DNA of 52,132 bases from Microcaldota archaeon (GCA_027339055.1 DAHWRK010000003.1:1-52132), one strand, 5' to 3'; shown: positions 8,882 through 16,525, counted from the first letter of the stretch. Notes: a model not told the origin generated them from the letters alone. A program made the numbers and translations.

Positions 8882-10512
8882 AACAACTCCTTTGAGTAAG
8901 GTATGTCCTTATCCGCCATGTTTATGACCCTGTCCTTGTCCATGTAGTAGTTGGCTATAAGGAAGCCGGCATTGTTTATGTCTATCACATTGTATTTTAT
9001 CATCCAGTTTATTATCTTGGCCCTCATCTTGACCTCTTCCGCTATTTCCGACTTTGTATATCCGCCGTAAAGCGAAAGCACGTCGGCCATGTTTGTAAGG
9101 TCGCTTATCTGCGCGAACGTGTCGTTCCTCATGTTCCACCTGTATAGCACGTTTGCGTCTCCTGTCCTCAGCATCTCTGCGAATTCCAGCGTACGCCTTA
9201 TGCCCTTGCTCCTGTGCCTGAAGAGGCTTACTATGGCTCCGAGAGCATTCATCTGTATCTTAGGCGTGGCTATCGGGGGGTTTGTCATTCTCACAACCGT
9301 GTCCTGCGCGTTGTCGGCGTGGACTGTAGCGTATACCGAGTGGCCTGTGTGTATGGCCTCGAACAGCGTCTCGGCGTCCTTTCCGGTCCTGATTTCTCCA
9401 ACCAGCATTATGTCAGGCCTCTGCCTGAGTGCGTTTATCATGAGATCATAAAGCGTTACCTCTCCCTTGCCTTCTGGGTTCGGCTGCCTCGAGACCATCG
9501 CAACCCACTGCAGCGAATCCGGAAGCGCCAGCTCTCTCGTTTCTTCCACGGATATTATCCTCCTTGTAGGCGGGAAGAATACGCTTGAGGCGTTCAGGAA
9601 AGAGGTCTTGCCGCTTGCCGTTCCCCCCGATATGAGAACGCTTATTTCGTTCTGTATGCATAGCCACAGCAGACCCGCAAGTTCCGGGGGCAGGCTCCCT
9701 GATTTTACCAGGGCAGGCATTGTCCAAGGGTTCTTGGCGAATTTCCTTATCGTTATAGTGTTGCCTATCTGGGATATCGGGTACAGGGTGGCATTGACCC
9801 TGGAGCCGTCGACAAGCTCAGCATCCATCAGCGGCGAAAGGTTGTTGAGCTCCCTCCCTACGCGCCTGCCTATCTGCTCTGCCTGGTCGTAGATCGCTTC
9901 CTCGCTCACCGGCTTTATATTGGTCTTGCACCAGCCTATCCTCTTGTGGAACACCCATATGAAGCTCTTTGAGCCGTTGACCGCTATTTCTTCAAGGTTC
10001 TCGTCCGATAAAGGCACTTCGATGTCTCCGAGGCCCAGCATCATGTTGAGTATGTAGGCAGTGAGTATGTTCTTCGTATCTTCGTCAGTGTTTGGCAGGT
10101 ACCTGTCAATAAGTATCTTGCTGGCCTGCACGTATCGTTTGTTGAGGTCGTCCACATACGCCTGTATTTCTACTTTCGTAGGGTCCAGAGGCACCATTGA
10201 TATGAGTTCGCGCCTGAACGACATGAGGAGCAGCTTTGTCGCGTCGCTGACGCCCTCGTAGGTAACATTGTAGGTTGGAACAAACTCGCTGGGATTTGTT
10301 TTTATGACGACACCTATTGCCATGCCGTGCGCGTCCAGATTGTATTGTTCTAGGATTTTCTCCGATTTGACCTTGGCGGCGGGGGCGCTTTCTTCTCCTT
10401 GCTGCGTTTTTTCTTGAGCCTCTGGCTGTTTGTCCTCCTTGGCTCCGTTCGCGGCGTCCTGTGCCTTGCCTGCTTCTTCGCCGTCCTGTTTTTTTGGCGT
10501 GTCTTTTACCAT
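8878..10512 (-). CDS. Type II/IV secretion system ATPase (GspE/TadA/FlaI superfamily), system 1
   Basis: 544 residues. A charged, Ala/Lys/Glu-rich extension (residues 1-55) precedes the N-terminal domain, then the motor core. The P-loop 'GGTASGKT' is at about 296-303, the Asp-box region 'IISVEETRELAL' at about 319, the Walker B-like segment 'IMLVGEIRTGKDAETLFEAI' at about 364, and the His-box 'GHSVYATVHADNAQDTVVRM' follows. These are the standard motifs of hexameric ATPases that drive pilin assembly. The C-terminal 80 residues include a helical 'GGYTKSEIAEEVKMRAKIINWMIKYNVID' segment typical of archaeal members. It heads the ATPase, coiled-coil, platform, platform series and follows the wHTH coiled-coil gene by 10 bases. 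Confidence 0.93.
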   Translation of the reverse strand: MVKDTPKKQDGEEAGKAQDAANGAKEDKQPEAQEKTQQGEESAPAAKVKSEKILEQYNLDAHGMAIGVVIKTNPSEFVPTYNVTYEGVSDATKLLLMSFRRELISMVPLDPTKVEIQAYVDDLNKRYVQASKILIDRYLPNTDEDTKNILTAYILNMMLGLGDIEVPLSDENLEEIAVNGSKSFIWVFHKRIGWCKTNIKPVSEEAIYDQAEQIGRRVGRELNNLSPLMDAELVDGSRVNATLYPISQIGNTITIRKFAKNPWTMPALVKSGSLPPELAGLLWLCIQNEISVLISGGTASGKTSFLNASSVFFPPTRRIISVEETRELALPDSLQWVAMVSRQPNPEGKGEVTLYDLMINALRQRPDIMLVGEIRTGKDAETLFEAIHTGHSVYATVHADNAQDTVVRMTNPPIATPKIQMNALGAIVSLFRHRSKGIRRTLEFAEMLRTGDANVLYRWNMRNDTFAQISDLTNMADVLSLYGGYTKSEIAEEVKMRAKIINWMIKYNVIDINNAGFLIANYYMDKDRVINMADKDIPYSKELF

Positions 10513-10522
10513 TCAGCACCAC

Positions 10523-11830
10523 TCAAGCTTTTTCCGACTTCGCATTATCGCCGCCTTTTTTGTCGGGCTTCATCTTCTGTGTGAGCTTGTTTATGTTGTT
10601 GAGCGAATCTGATATCCTTGATTTCTTGGTTTTTATCTCGCCCTTTATAGCATCTCCCTTGGCTTTTAGATCGGACATCTTCTGCTCCTTTTCCTTTATG
10701 CTCAGATTTTTTGCCGCATTAAGCGCATCCACCTGGTCCCTTAGCTTCTGCAGCTCTGCCCTGTAATTGTTGAGCTTTGGCCCCAAGTCCCCTATCTCGA
10801 CCTTGAGGTCGCTCATGTTTTTTATGATTTCCCCCATCGATCCGAATCCCTCCATGACCTTGTTGAGCTCGTCCATTGTTTCCTCGTATTTCGGCGAGAA
10901 ATTTGCAGTGGCCTGCTTTAGCGACTGCTCGAGCTTTGAATAATTGGAATTGAATTCTGAGTGCTGCTGGTTAAGCTTCTTTGAGAGCTGCTCCTCCATG
11001 AGCTGGAGTTCCTTGATCTCCTTTATGTCGCCCTTGTACGAGCCGGCCTCCTTCTCGAGCTCCTTGTATGCTTTCTCGAGCTCCGAATGCGACTGCTTCA
11101 TTATCGAGTCAAGCCTTGCGCTTTCCTGCTTCAGCTGGTTCTCCAGGTCCTTTCTCGTGTTCTCTATGCTCTGGGCTACATTCTTTTTTACCGTTTCCAG
11201 CTCCTGCAGCGCTGCTCTTGCATTGTTGATGTTTTCCTGTATGGTTCCGGGTATGCCGCCCTTGGCCTTCTGCTCCTGCTCTAATACCTTTCCGAGCTTG
11301 GCCAGCAAGTCGTTGAACTTCTTTTCCATGCTGTCATAGTCGGAGCTCATGCCCTTCTTTATTGCGTCTATGTTTGACTGGTACGACCTCATCTGAGCGT
11401 ACATCTTCGAAAGCTCCTCTATCTTCTTTCGCGCTTCCGGGGATTCTTTCTGAAGCCTCTGCTCGAAGCCGGATATGTTTGATTCTATCTCCCTGAGCGA
11501 CTGCTCGAGCTTCTCGGTGCTTATCAGATCTGCATCAAGCTCCTCGGACATAATGTACTTCTGCTGCTGCGTCTTGGTCTCAAGGGCCTGCATCTCTTCC
11601 TTGCTCAGCTCCATCGGAGTCAGGAACATCTTTCCGACTTCGTAGCTTATCTTGATAAGGTTGCCTGACTCAAGCACCTTGGCCCAGCCCTCTACGACGC
11701 TTGGTGCTATGCCCAGTGAGGATGCTATGCTGTTCAGGTCTATGCGGCCTTTTGAGCGTATTAGCTCAAGCATCGTATCTATGGTCGTCCTGGCCTCTGT
11801 GTTGGATTTTTGCTCCATTTGCAACAGCAC
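10523..11830 (-). CDS. Winged-helix plus long coiled-coil protein heading pilus operon 1
   Basis: 435 residues. Residues 5-75 look like a winged helix-turn-helix ('IRSKGRIDLNSIASSLGIAPSVVEGWAKVLESGNLIKI'). The remaining 350 residues are nearly uninterrupted coiled coil rich in Glu, Lys and Gln, with a basic C-terminus. No membrane segment. The ORF-track start is GTG 11830, and an ATG at 11818 (MEQKS) is the alternative. A TATA-like box 24-30 bases before the GTG fits an almost leaderless mRNA. As first gene of the operon it could be a cytosolic scaffold or a sensor-regulator. DNA binding is inferred from the fold only. It could also be an SMC-like or FlaC-like structural protein. Confidence 0.8.
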   Translation of the reverse strand: MLLQMEQKSNTEARTTIDTMLELIRSKGRIDLNSIASSLGIAPSVVEGWAKVLESGNLIKISYEVGKMFLTPMELSKEEMQALETKTQQQKYIMSEELDADLISTEKLEQSLREIESNISGFEQRLQKESPEARKKIEELSKMYAQMRSYQSNIDAIKKGMSSDYDSMEKKFNDLLAKLGKVLEQEQKAKGGIPGTIQENINNARAALQELETVKKNVAQSIENTRKDLENQLKQESARLDSIMKQSHSELEKAYKELEKEAGSYKGDIKEIKELQLMEEQLSKKLNQQHSEFNSNYSKLEQSLKQATANFSPKYEETMDELNKVMEGFGSMGEIIKNMSDLKVEIGDLGPKLNNYRAELQKLRDQVDALNAAKNLSIKEKEQKMSDLKAKGDAIKGEIKTKKSRISDSLNNINKLTQKMKPDKKGGDNAKSEKA

Positions 11831-11852
11831 CGATTATTATTCGTTACTTAGA

Positions 11853-11870
11853 CTTAAATACCTTTATAAG
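11853..11870 (-). promoter_or_regulatory. TATA boxes for pilus operon 1
   Basis: On the minus strand CTTATAAAGG and TATTTAAG follow one another. The second is about 26 bases before GTG 11830, the usual archaeal TATA-to-start distance for a leaderless or near-leaderless mRNA. Confidence 0.5.
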
Positions 11871-11931
11871 CGAGGGTTTTAAGTTTTTCTTTTTTTGCGT
11901 ATTTGGCGATTTATAGGCAGCAAAACGCATT

Positions 11932-12627
11932 TCAAAGCACGTTCCTGTAGAACATGGAGAAGAACACGGCTATGAATAGCATGAATAGTACCTCTGTCAC
12001 CATGCCGGCCACATTATGGAAAAGCGAGTAATAGGCTATCCCCATGAGCGCCATTATCACCCCCAGGGAAGAGAAGTATACCTTCCTGTTCCACCTGAGG
12101 ACCTTGCTGCCGTCAAGCGGCATTATCGGAAGCATGTTGAAAAATGCGAGCAGTATGCTTATGAACATTACAAAAGAAGCCAGCAGGCGCAGGTACGTAT
12201 TGGCAGGGGCAAAAATGAATATTATGAAGAATACTGCAAATACTGCAAAATTTGTCAGCGGGCCTGCAAGCGACGTCACGCCGTTCTGCTTTACAGTAAA
12301 AGAGTTTGTGTATATCACCGTAGCTCCCGGAATTCCGAAAAGGAATCCGAATAGGCTTGTCCCCAGAGTTATCAGCAGGCCCATCTGCGAAGTCTGAAAA
12401 GCGGCTATCGCGCCGTAGTGCTGCGCGACGTACTTGTGCATCAGCTCGTGAAGAACGAAGCTCAGGGTAACTGCTATGAAAGCTATCGGCAGCAGCACTA
12501 CCGCATTGCCAAGGTTGCCGAATATGCCCCCAGCCAAGGCTATCGAAAAGGCTACAGTAAGGGCAGCGTCGGCCATGGCGATCTGCTTTATCTCTTCCGT
12601 CCTTGTTATGTTTGGCCTGAACTGCAT
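11932..12627 (-). CDS. Site-2 protease-like zinc metallopeptidase (M50 family)
   Basis: 231 residues, polytopic membrane protein. The zinc/catalytic motif HELMH is at residues 60-64 in a transmembrane helix. A central 'AGPLTN' (about 121-126) and the third zinc ligand region 'FNMLPIMPLDGSKVLRW' (Asp at about 172) match the S2P family, which cuts membrane-bound substrates within the bilayer. Length is typical of the minimal archaeal form without PDZ domain. ATG 12627 lies about 25 bases from a minus-strand TATA-like TTTTAATACC, so the mRNA may be leaderless. It stands alone between pilus operon 1 and tRNA-Gln. Substrate unknown, with anti-regulators or leftover signal peptides as possibilities. 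Confidence 0.9.
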   Translation of the reverse strand: MQFRPNITRTEEIKQIAMADAALTVAFSIALAGGIFGNLGNAVVLLPIAFIAVTLSFVLHELMHKYVAQHYGAIAAFQTSQMGLLITLGTSLFGFLFGIPGATVIYTNSFTVKQNGVTSLAGPLTNFAVFAVFFIIFIFAPANTYLRLLASFVMFISILLAFFNMLPIMPLDGSKVLRWNRKVYFSSLGVIMALMGIAYYSLFHNVAGMVTEVLFMLFIAVFFSMFYRNVL

Positions 12628-12646
12628 AGGCTTAATTTATCGGCAA

Positions 12647-12657
12647 GGTATTAAAAT
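12647..12657. promoter_or_regulatory. Shared AT-rich promoter between S2P gene and tRNA-Gln
   Basis: GGTATTAAAAT lies about 25 bases before the S2P ATG (minus) and 26-36 bases before the tRNA (plus), so one box could serve both divergent transcripts. Judged from spacing only. Confidence 0.35.
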
Positions 12658-12682
12658 GCATGCGACAAAATAATATGCGATT

Positions 12683-12775
12683 AGCTCCATCGTCTAGTGG
12701 TCATGGCGCTCTGCCACCATAAAAGGACGGCGGCCTCTGGAGCCGTAAACGCCAGTTCGAATCTGGCTGGAGCTA
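12683..12775 (+). tRNA. tRNA-Gln (CTG) with an intron in the D-loop
   Basis: The cloverleaf closes well only if a short D-loop insert is removed. The acceptor AGCTCCA/TGGAGCT has A1-U72 and A73, as in archaeal tRNA-Gln. The D-stem is GTCT (12692-12695) with GGAC (12725-12728). The anticodon stem is GCGGC/GCCGT with loop CTCTGGA, anticodon CTG at 12737-12739. The T-arm is GCCAG-TTCGAAT-CTGGC. Between the D-stem strands are 29 bases instead of about 8-11. The insert can fold as a bulge-helix-bulge: TGGT pairs with ACCA, with 3-base bulges CAT and TAA and an inner GGC/GCC hairpin, giving an 18-base intron at 12704-12721. The exact splice points could shift by a few bases. Confidence 0.88.
12704..12721 (+). 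other. Predicted tRNA-Gln intron (non-canonical, D-loop)
   Basis: Cuts after CA in bulge CAT and after TA in bulge TAA, joined by the 4-bp helix TGGT/ACCA, would release 18 bases and leave an 11-base D-loop AGTGGTCAAAA. A 21-base excision (to 12724) would leave a standard 8-base loop but does not fit the bulge rule as well. Confidence 0.6.
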
Positions 12776-12800
12776 ATTATATTTATCGCGGCATGCACAG

Positions 12801-13004
12801 ATGAGACACGCAAAAGCCGGTGAGCTTGCCGATATTGCTCCTTTGCTGGGCAAGATAAGAAGCATTAGGGGCGTCGGAGAAAGGGGAACGGCACATTTCT
12901 ATTTCAAGGGGCGAAGCGTCATACATTTCCATGTAGACGAAAGTGGTGGCGTTTACGCCGACATAGGAGATGCGAGGATGCGGGTAAATGGAGCGCAAAC
13001 GTGA
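12801..13004 (+). CDS. Small conserved-looking protein, unknown function
   Basis: 67 residues: a helical start ('LADIAPLLGKIRSIRGVGERG') followed by beta-like strands 'TAHFYFKGRSVIHFHVDESGGVYADIG'. The HFH pattern and alternating hydrophobics look like a folded alpha/beta domain rather than a chance ORF. I do not recognise the family. After the TGA stop the same frame runs on for 18 codons (IMKALADYVRRIEG...) to a second TGA at 13061, as if the ancestral protein had been longer. It lies downstream of tRNA-Gln and upstream of the RCK cluster, whose own TATA-like box follows. Confidence 0.55.
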   Translation: MRHAKAGELADIAPLLGKIRSIRGVGERGTAHFYFKGRSVIHFHVDESGGVYADIGDARMRVNGAQT

Positions 13005-13072
13005 ATCATGAAAGCGCTGGCGGATTACGTCCGCAGAATAGAAGGCATGAAGCGAGAGTGAGCGCACCACAT

Positions 13073-13086
13073 CACTATTTAAATTT
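13073..13086 (+). promoter_or_regulatory. TATA box for the RCK cluster
   Basis: ATCACTATTTAAATTTG: the TATTTAAAT core is about 35-43 bases before TTG 13118. It lies inside the N-terminal part of the ORF-track entry starting at 13001, which argues for a later start. Confidence 0.5.
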
Positions 13087-13117
13087 GAATTGGCATCTTA
13101 ATAGTGCGGGTGTTGCT

Positions 13118-13531
13118 TTGGAATCGCTTTCGGGCCATACGATAGTATGCGGCTATGGGGTCGTAGGGCAGAGGATAGTGGAGACCCTGCATGAGCACGG
13201 GATAAAATTCGTGATAGTCGAGTACGACCACAACGTAGCTGCCAAGAGCATGGAGAAGGGATACACGGCAATAGAAGGGGATGCCACCTCTTCGCACGTG
13301 CTCAAAAGCGCAGGCATAGCTTCCGCCAGGGCGATAGCCATAGCGATGGACAACGACGCGAAGAACCTGTTCGCAGTATTGACTGCCAGAGACCTCAACA
13401 AAAACATATTCATAGCAACAAGGGCGAATGACAACCTCGTAAGGGAAAAGATGATAGAGGCAGGCGCAGACTACATAGTAATGCCGCAAAACAGCGCAAG
13501 CGAAGAAATAATCGCCGAGATAACGAAATAA
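13118..13531 (+). CDS. Soluble TrkA-N/RCK domain protein
   Basis: About 137 residues, essentially one Rossmann-fold RCK (TrkA-N) domain starting 'SGHTIVCGYGVVGQRIVETL' with an intact GxGxxG. 'FVIVEYDHNVAAKSMEKGYTAIEGDATSSHVLKSAGI' has the acidic residue after beta-2 that binds the ribose of NAD(H), and 'MDNDAKNLFAVLTARDLN' follows. RCK domains gate K+ channels and transporters in response to nucleotides. The track start GTG 13001 would add a tail unlike the family and would span a TATA box, so I prefer TTG 13118. It is followed by two membrane RCK proteins in the same operon, which suggests that it is a soluble partner in a mixed RCK ring. Confidence 0.82.
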   Translation: MESLSGHTIVCGYGVVGQRIVETLHEHGIKFVIVEYDHNVAAKSMEKGYTAIEGDATSSHVLKSAGIASARAIAIAMDNDAKNLFAVLTARDLNKNIFIATRANDNLVREKMIEAGADYIVMPQNSASEEIIAEITK

Positions 13532-13544
13532 GCGATGAAGCACG

Positions 13545-14324
13545 ATGAGCGCGGGAAATTCCAAGGTCGACATGCCTTTGAGCTATATAGCAATGCTCCT
13601 GGTAATAGTGGCAGCCTCGGCTGCTGGGACCATATTCCTGGTCCATTATTACGTCGGCAATTTTTATGATGCTGCTTATTTCACAATAGCTGCGCTCTTC
13701 GACATAAACGGCGTGACCCTCTCGCCGGCCTTCAACTACCACCTGCTGAGCTTCGACGCAGAATTTTACAATACGTTCCCGCTGCTTATGCTTGATGGGA
13801 TAGTCAAAATAGTTGCGATAGGCTTCGTGCTGGCCGGAATAGTCGAGCTCATAAGCGTGATAAATCTCTTCGAAAAGCTCAGCAACATAGGAGTGCGCAA
13901 GATGAACAACGGAGTAATAGTGTGCGGCTACAACGATCTTGCCGAAAGAGTATGCCTTGCGCTTAAAAACAAGAGGAGGAAGTTCGTAGTAGTTGACAAG
14001 GATCCGGCCAAGGTTGAAATGCTCAGGGGGCTGGGCTACATAGCAGTAAGGGGTAATTTTACAGAAGACAAAGTCCTCAGGAAATGCTCGGTGCAGTCGG
14101 CAAAATCGATAATATTCTCCACGGAAAGCGATTTCGAGAATCTACTCGGAATAGTCACTGCGCATTATCTTAATCCTGGGATAAACATAATATCCAGGGC
14201 TCGGGAAGAGGCCAGCGTAACGAAAATGCACAGGGCCGGAGCAGGACTTTGCGTGGTTCCTGAGGTTCTTGCCGGACTTGACATAGGCGATATAATAAAC
14301 AGAAAGGCAAGGAACGGTGCTTGA
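13545..14324 (+). CDS. Two-helix channel-like protein with RCK domain, selectivity filter not conserved
   Basis: 259 residues. TM1 is about 13-35, a re-entrant pore-helix-like segment about 40-62 ('AAYFTIAALFDINGVTLSP'), TM2 about 80-107, then a TrkA-N/RCK domain from about 122 ('NNGVIVCGYNDLAERV'). The layout is that of MthK/Kch-type K+ channels, and 'AYFTIAAL' aligns with the pore helix. However, the TVGYG filter is replaced by 'FDING', and the nucleotide loop reads GYNDLA rather than GxGxxG. The gene ends exactly where the next begins (14324/14325). Either a channel of changed selectivity, a non-conducting subunit or a sensor. That it carries K+ cannot be claimed. Confidence 0.82.
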   Translation: MSAGNSKVDMPLSYIAMLLVIVAASAAGTIFLVHYYVGNFYDAAYFTIAALFDINGVTLSPAFNYHLLSFDAEFYNTFPLLMLDGIVKIVAIGFVLAGIVELISVINLFEKLSNIGVRKMNNGVIVCGYNDLAERVCLALKNKRRKFVVVDKDPAKVEMLRGLGYIAVRGNFTEDKVLRKCSVQSAKSIIFSTESDFENLLGIVTAHYLNPGINIISRAREEASVTKMHRAGAGLCVVPEVLAGLDIGDIINRKARNGA

Positions 14325-15044
14325 ATGATAGACGAGAGGATGACAATAATAGCATATTCGTCGGCAATCCTGTTTATCGTAGCCATAGCGCTTACGGCAG
14401 CATCCGGCCTCGGATTAGCAGTCGCATTTGTGTGGAACGCGCTGCTGGCGCTTGACATAGAGTACTATAAGCTGCCTTTGGCGGTTGCGGAGAATCCATT
14501 CATGGTAGCGGCGAGCATAATAGACGTCATAGTGTTCGCGCTTTTGGCAGTATGGCTGGCCGCATTATTCTTCGAATTTATCAAAGGCCTCGGGATCAGG
14601 GAACGATTCCAGGAGAGGAAGATACGCAGACTCAGGGGCCACGTGATAATAACCAGCATGAACAGGCTTGGAGAGCGGGTGTCAGCTAAGCTCAAGGAGA
14701 AGGGAGTTAAGCACGTATTCGTAGTCCAGAGCCAGGAAGAGCTCGAAAGGGCCGACGAAATCGGCGTATTTGCGATAATGGGCAACCCCACGATAAAGGA
14801 AACGTTAATCAAAGCAGGAATAGGCAATGCAGCTTATATTGTGGCGTGCAGCGATGATGACATAAAGAACAGCATGATAGCGATTTCTGCCAAGGCCGTG
14901 GACAATAAGATAAAAATAATAACCAGGGTAGCGAAGGAGGAGAACATACCAAAACTTAGCAGGAGCGGAGTCTACAAGTGCATAATGCCTGAAGCGGCCG
15001 CAGGAGACCGGATTTCAGAGAGCATAATATCAGCGTATTCGTGA
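14325..15044 (+). CDS. Second two-helix channel-like protein with RCK domain, selectivity filter not conserved
   Basis: 239 residues: TM1 about 7-27, pore-helix-like segment about 31-52 ('AVAFVWNALLALDIEYYKLP'), TM2 about 60-86, a basic linker 'RERFQERKIRRLRGH', then an RCK domain from about 104 ('HVIITSMNRLGERVSAKL'). Where K+ channels have TVGYGD it has 'ALDIEYYKLP'. Its nucleotide loop (TSMNRLG) is also degenerate. Paralogous to the upstream gene but clearly diverged. The two abutting genes suggest a heteromeric assembly with the soluble RCK protein, which alone keeps an intact nucleotide motif. Last gene of the cluster, convergent with the basic membrane protein at 15122. Confidence 0.8.
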   Translation: MIDERMTIIAYSSAILFIVAIALTAASGLGLAVAFVWNALLALDIEYYKLPLAVAENPFMVAASIIDVIVFALLAVWLAALFFEFIKGLGIRERFQERKIRRLRGHVIITSMNRLGERVSAKLKEKGVKHVFVVQSQEELERADEIGVFAIMGNPTIKETLIKAGIGNAAYIVACSDDDIKNSMIAISAKAVDNKIKIITRVAKEENIPKLSRSGVYKCIMPEAAAGDRISESIISAYS

Positions 15045-15121
15045 GCGCGCATGGAAAAAAGCCAAAAGCAACGGGATTTTGGCGTAGTGGCGAATCGTTT
15101 TTGAAGTATTCGGATCGGCGG

Positions 15122-16483
15122 CTACTTCATGCCTTTCAGCGCCTTCTTGTATGCTTTGTTCCAGAGTTCTTTCTGCTTTTTTCCTATGCTTTCTGAACCG
15201 TGCTTTCCGGCTATTGGATGGCGAATGGTATGGTCGTTCGATGCGTCCATTTCCCTCCTTATCTTATCGTATTCGCTCCTTCTGTTATTGTAAGTCCAAT
15301 AATCTTCGTGAGGAAGCCTTTGCAGCTTTTCTTCGTGAAAACGCCTCCCGGCTGCACTGCCCATGAGCCTTCCTCCGGGCACTGGAAGGCCGAAAGATAT
15401 TATATTATTAAGCCTCTTTGCATTTTCTGACCTCAGTTCCCCTTTCCTTGCCGATTTAAAAGCCGCAGAGGCGGATTCTTTGCCATAGTGCATCTTTGCA
15501 ACTACGTCGTTGAGCTTGCCGAGGCGCCGTTCAGCCCTTCCAGCATGCGGACCTCCTGCTTCTATCTGCTTAGCCCAACGCCTTTGCAGCAGAGACATGA
15601 CAACCGCAGTTGTTGCACCCTTCTGGAAGAATGCCGATTTTGGTATCTTCAGGACATCGGTATGGGTGCCGGTCTTGGTATTTATGGTTTTCACGTAATT
15701 GTTGAATTTCGGCACGTGGCCTATTCTTACGCCTTCGCTACTTATCGAAGCATACCTTGTAGCTTTATTGATTTTATCGAAATTAGTTATTGAATTTTGC
15801 TTGTAGATTCCTTGTTTCAAGTGCTGTTGCTGTAGGCTGTTTTCTTTTTGTGCCTGTTTGTTGTAGCGCGATTTGAGTGCATTGGCACGGCCGGATATCT
15901 TTTTTCCCTGGAGTTTTTTTATACTTGCAGGTGAAAGGGACATCCCTCCTGCAAGGCCTAATGCGGCAATATTAGAACGAGGATTGTTCACTATATTCTT
16001 TGCGACTTTTTGGGCATTGTAAATTGCTTTTTTCGTAGCGTTTATTTTGTTGAGTTTTGCCCGCAACTTCACTGCTTTAGGCGAATTTCCCAGTTTATTT
16101 TTTTGGAGTTTTACGAGGCGCTTATTAATCCTCTTCTCTGCGCGATTAAGTAGCCTGTTTCGCGCTTCGGGTGCCTTGGCCTTTGCTGCATTATATTTGG
16201 CTTTGGCCGCTTTAGCATTCTTGACTAGGCCGCCCTTGGCCTTGCCTGCTGCTCTGCCCCTTTTTATTACGTCTGCGCCATATCTGGTGCCCTTCAGGCC
16301 CTTGCCAACGCGCCCTGATCCTGCGTTTGCAAAACCCATTATGGTGCCTAGGCCAAAGAGCGCAAATATATCCGTGCCCCTTGTAAGGCCAGCTGCCGCC
16401 GCTATTAGGATCAGCACTATTATCACAGGCACTAATGCCTCTATTATGTCGAAGCTTAGCAGCACGGGTATTAGCCAGAGCAT
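15122..16483 (-). CDS. Very basic membrane-anchored protein, lineage-specific, unknown function
   Basis: 453 residues. The N-terminus carries two closely spaced hydrophobic stretches (about 1-50, 'LIPVLLSFDIIEALVPVIIVLILIAAAAG' and 'IFALFGLGTIMGF'). The remaining 400 residues are strongly basic, with Lys/Arg/Ala-rich helices such as 'GKAKGGLVKNAKAAKAKYNAAKAKAPEARNRL', like nucleic-acid-binding or ribosome-associated tails. No family recognised. ATG 16483 lies about 30 bases after a minus-strand TATA (AATATTTATATT), which itself overlaps the end of the giant gene upstream, so it may be transcribed both alone and with it. Could tether DNA, RNA or an acidic partner to the membrane. Function open. 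Confidence 0.75.
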   Translation of the reverse strand: MLWLIPVLLSFDIIEALVPVIIVLILIAAAAGLTRGTDIFALFGLGTIMGFANAGSGRVGKGLKGTRYGADVIKRGRAAGKAKGGLVKNAKAAKAKYNAAKAKAPEARNRLLNRAEKRINKRLVKLQKNKLGNSPKAVKLRAKLNKINATKKAIYNAQKVAKNIVNNPRSNIAALGLAGGMSLSPASIKKLQGKKISGRANALKSRYNKQAQKENSLQQQHLKQGIYKQNSITNFDKINKATRYASISSEGVRIGHVPKFNNYVKTINTKTGTHTDVLKIPKSAFFQKGATTAVVMSLLQRRWAKQIEAGGPHAGRAERRLGKLNDVVAKMHYGKESASAAFKSARKGELRSENAKRLNNIISFGLPVPGGRLMGSAAGRRFHEEKLQRLPHEDYWTYNNRRSEYDKIRREMDASNDHTIRHPIAGKHGSESIGKKQKELWNKAYKKALKGMK

Positions 16484-16508
16484 TTCTCTCAGTAATTATA
16501 CGCATTGC

Positions 16509-16525
16509 TTAATATAAATATTTAT
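16509..16525 (-). promoter_or_regulatory. TATA region for the basic membrane protein gene
   Basis: Minus strand reads GATAAATATTTATATTA, centred about 33 bases before ATG 16483 and overlapping the TAA of the giant surface gene. Confidence 0.5.

Noticed and set aside
12683-12775. Alternative reading with D-stem partner TGGC (12704-12707) and an intron at 26/27
   Set aside because: GTCT pairs poorly with TGGC (one mismatch, one wobble), whereas GGAC at 12725-12728 pairs fully, and only the D-loop version gives a bulge-helix-bulge.
13001-13117. N-terminal 39 residues of the soluble RCK ORF
   Set aside because: Crosses a TATA-like box and lacks similarity to the RCK fold. TTG 13118 is preferred, but this is not proven.
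13079-13573. 164-residue minus-strand ORF opposite the RCK gene
   Set aside because: The plus-strand frame has an intact Rossmann motif. The minus ORF is low in charged pattern and full of Tyr/Cys, typical of antisense.
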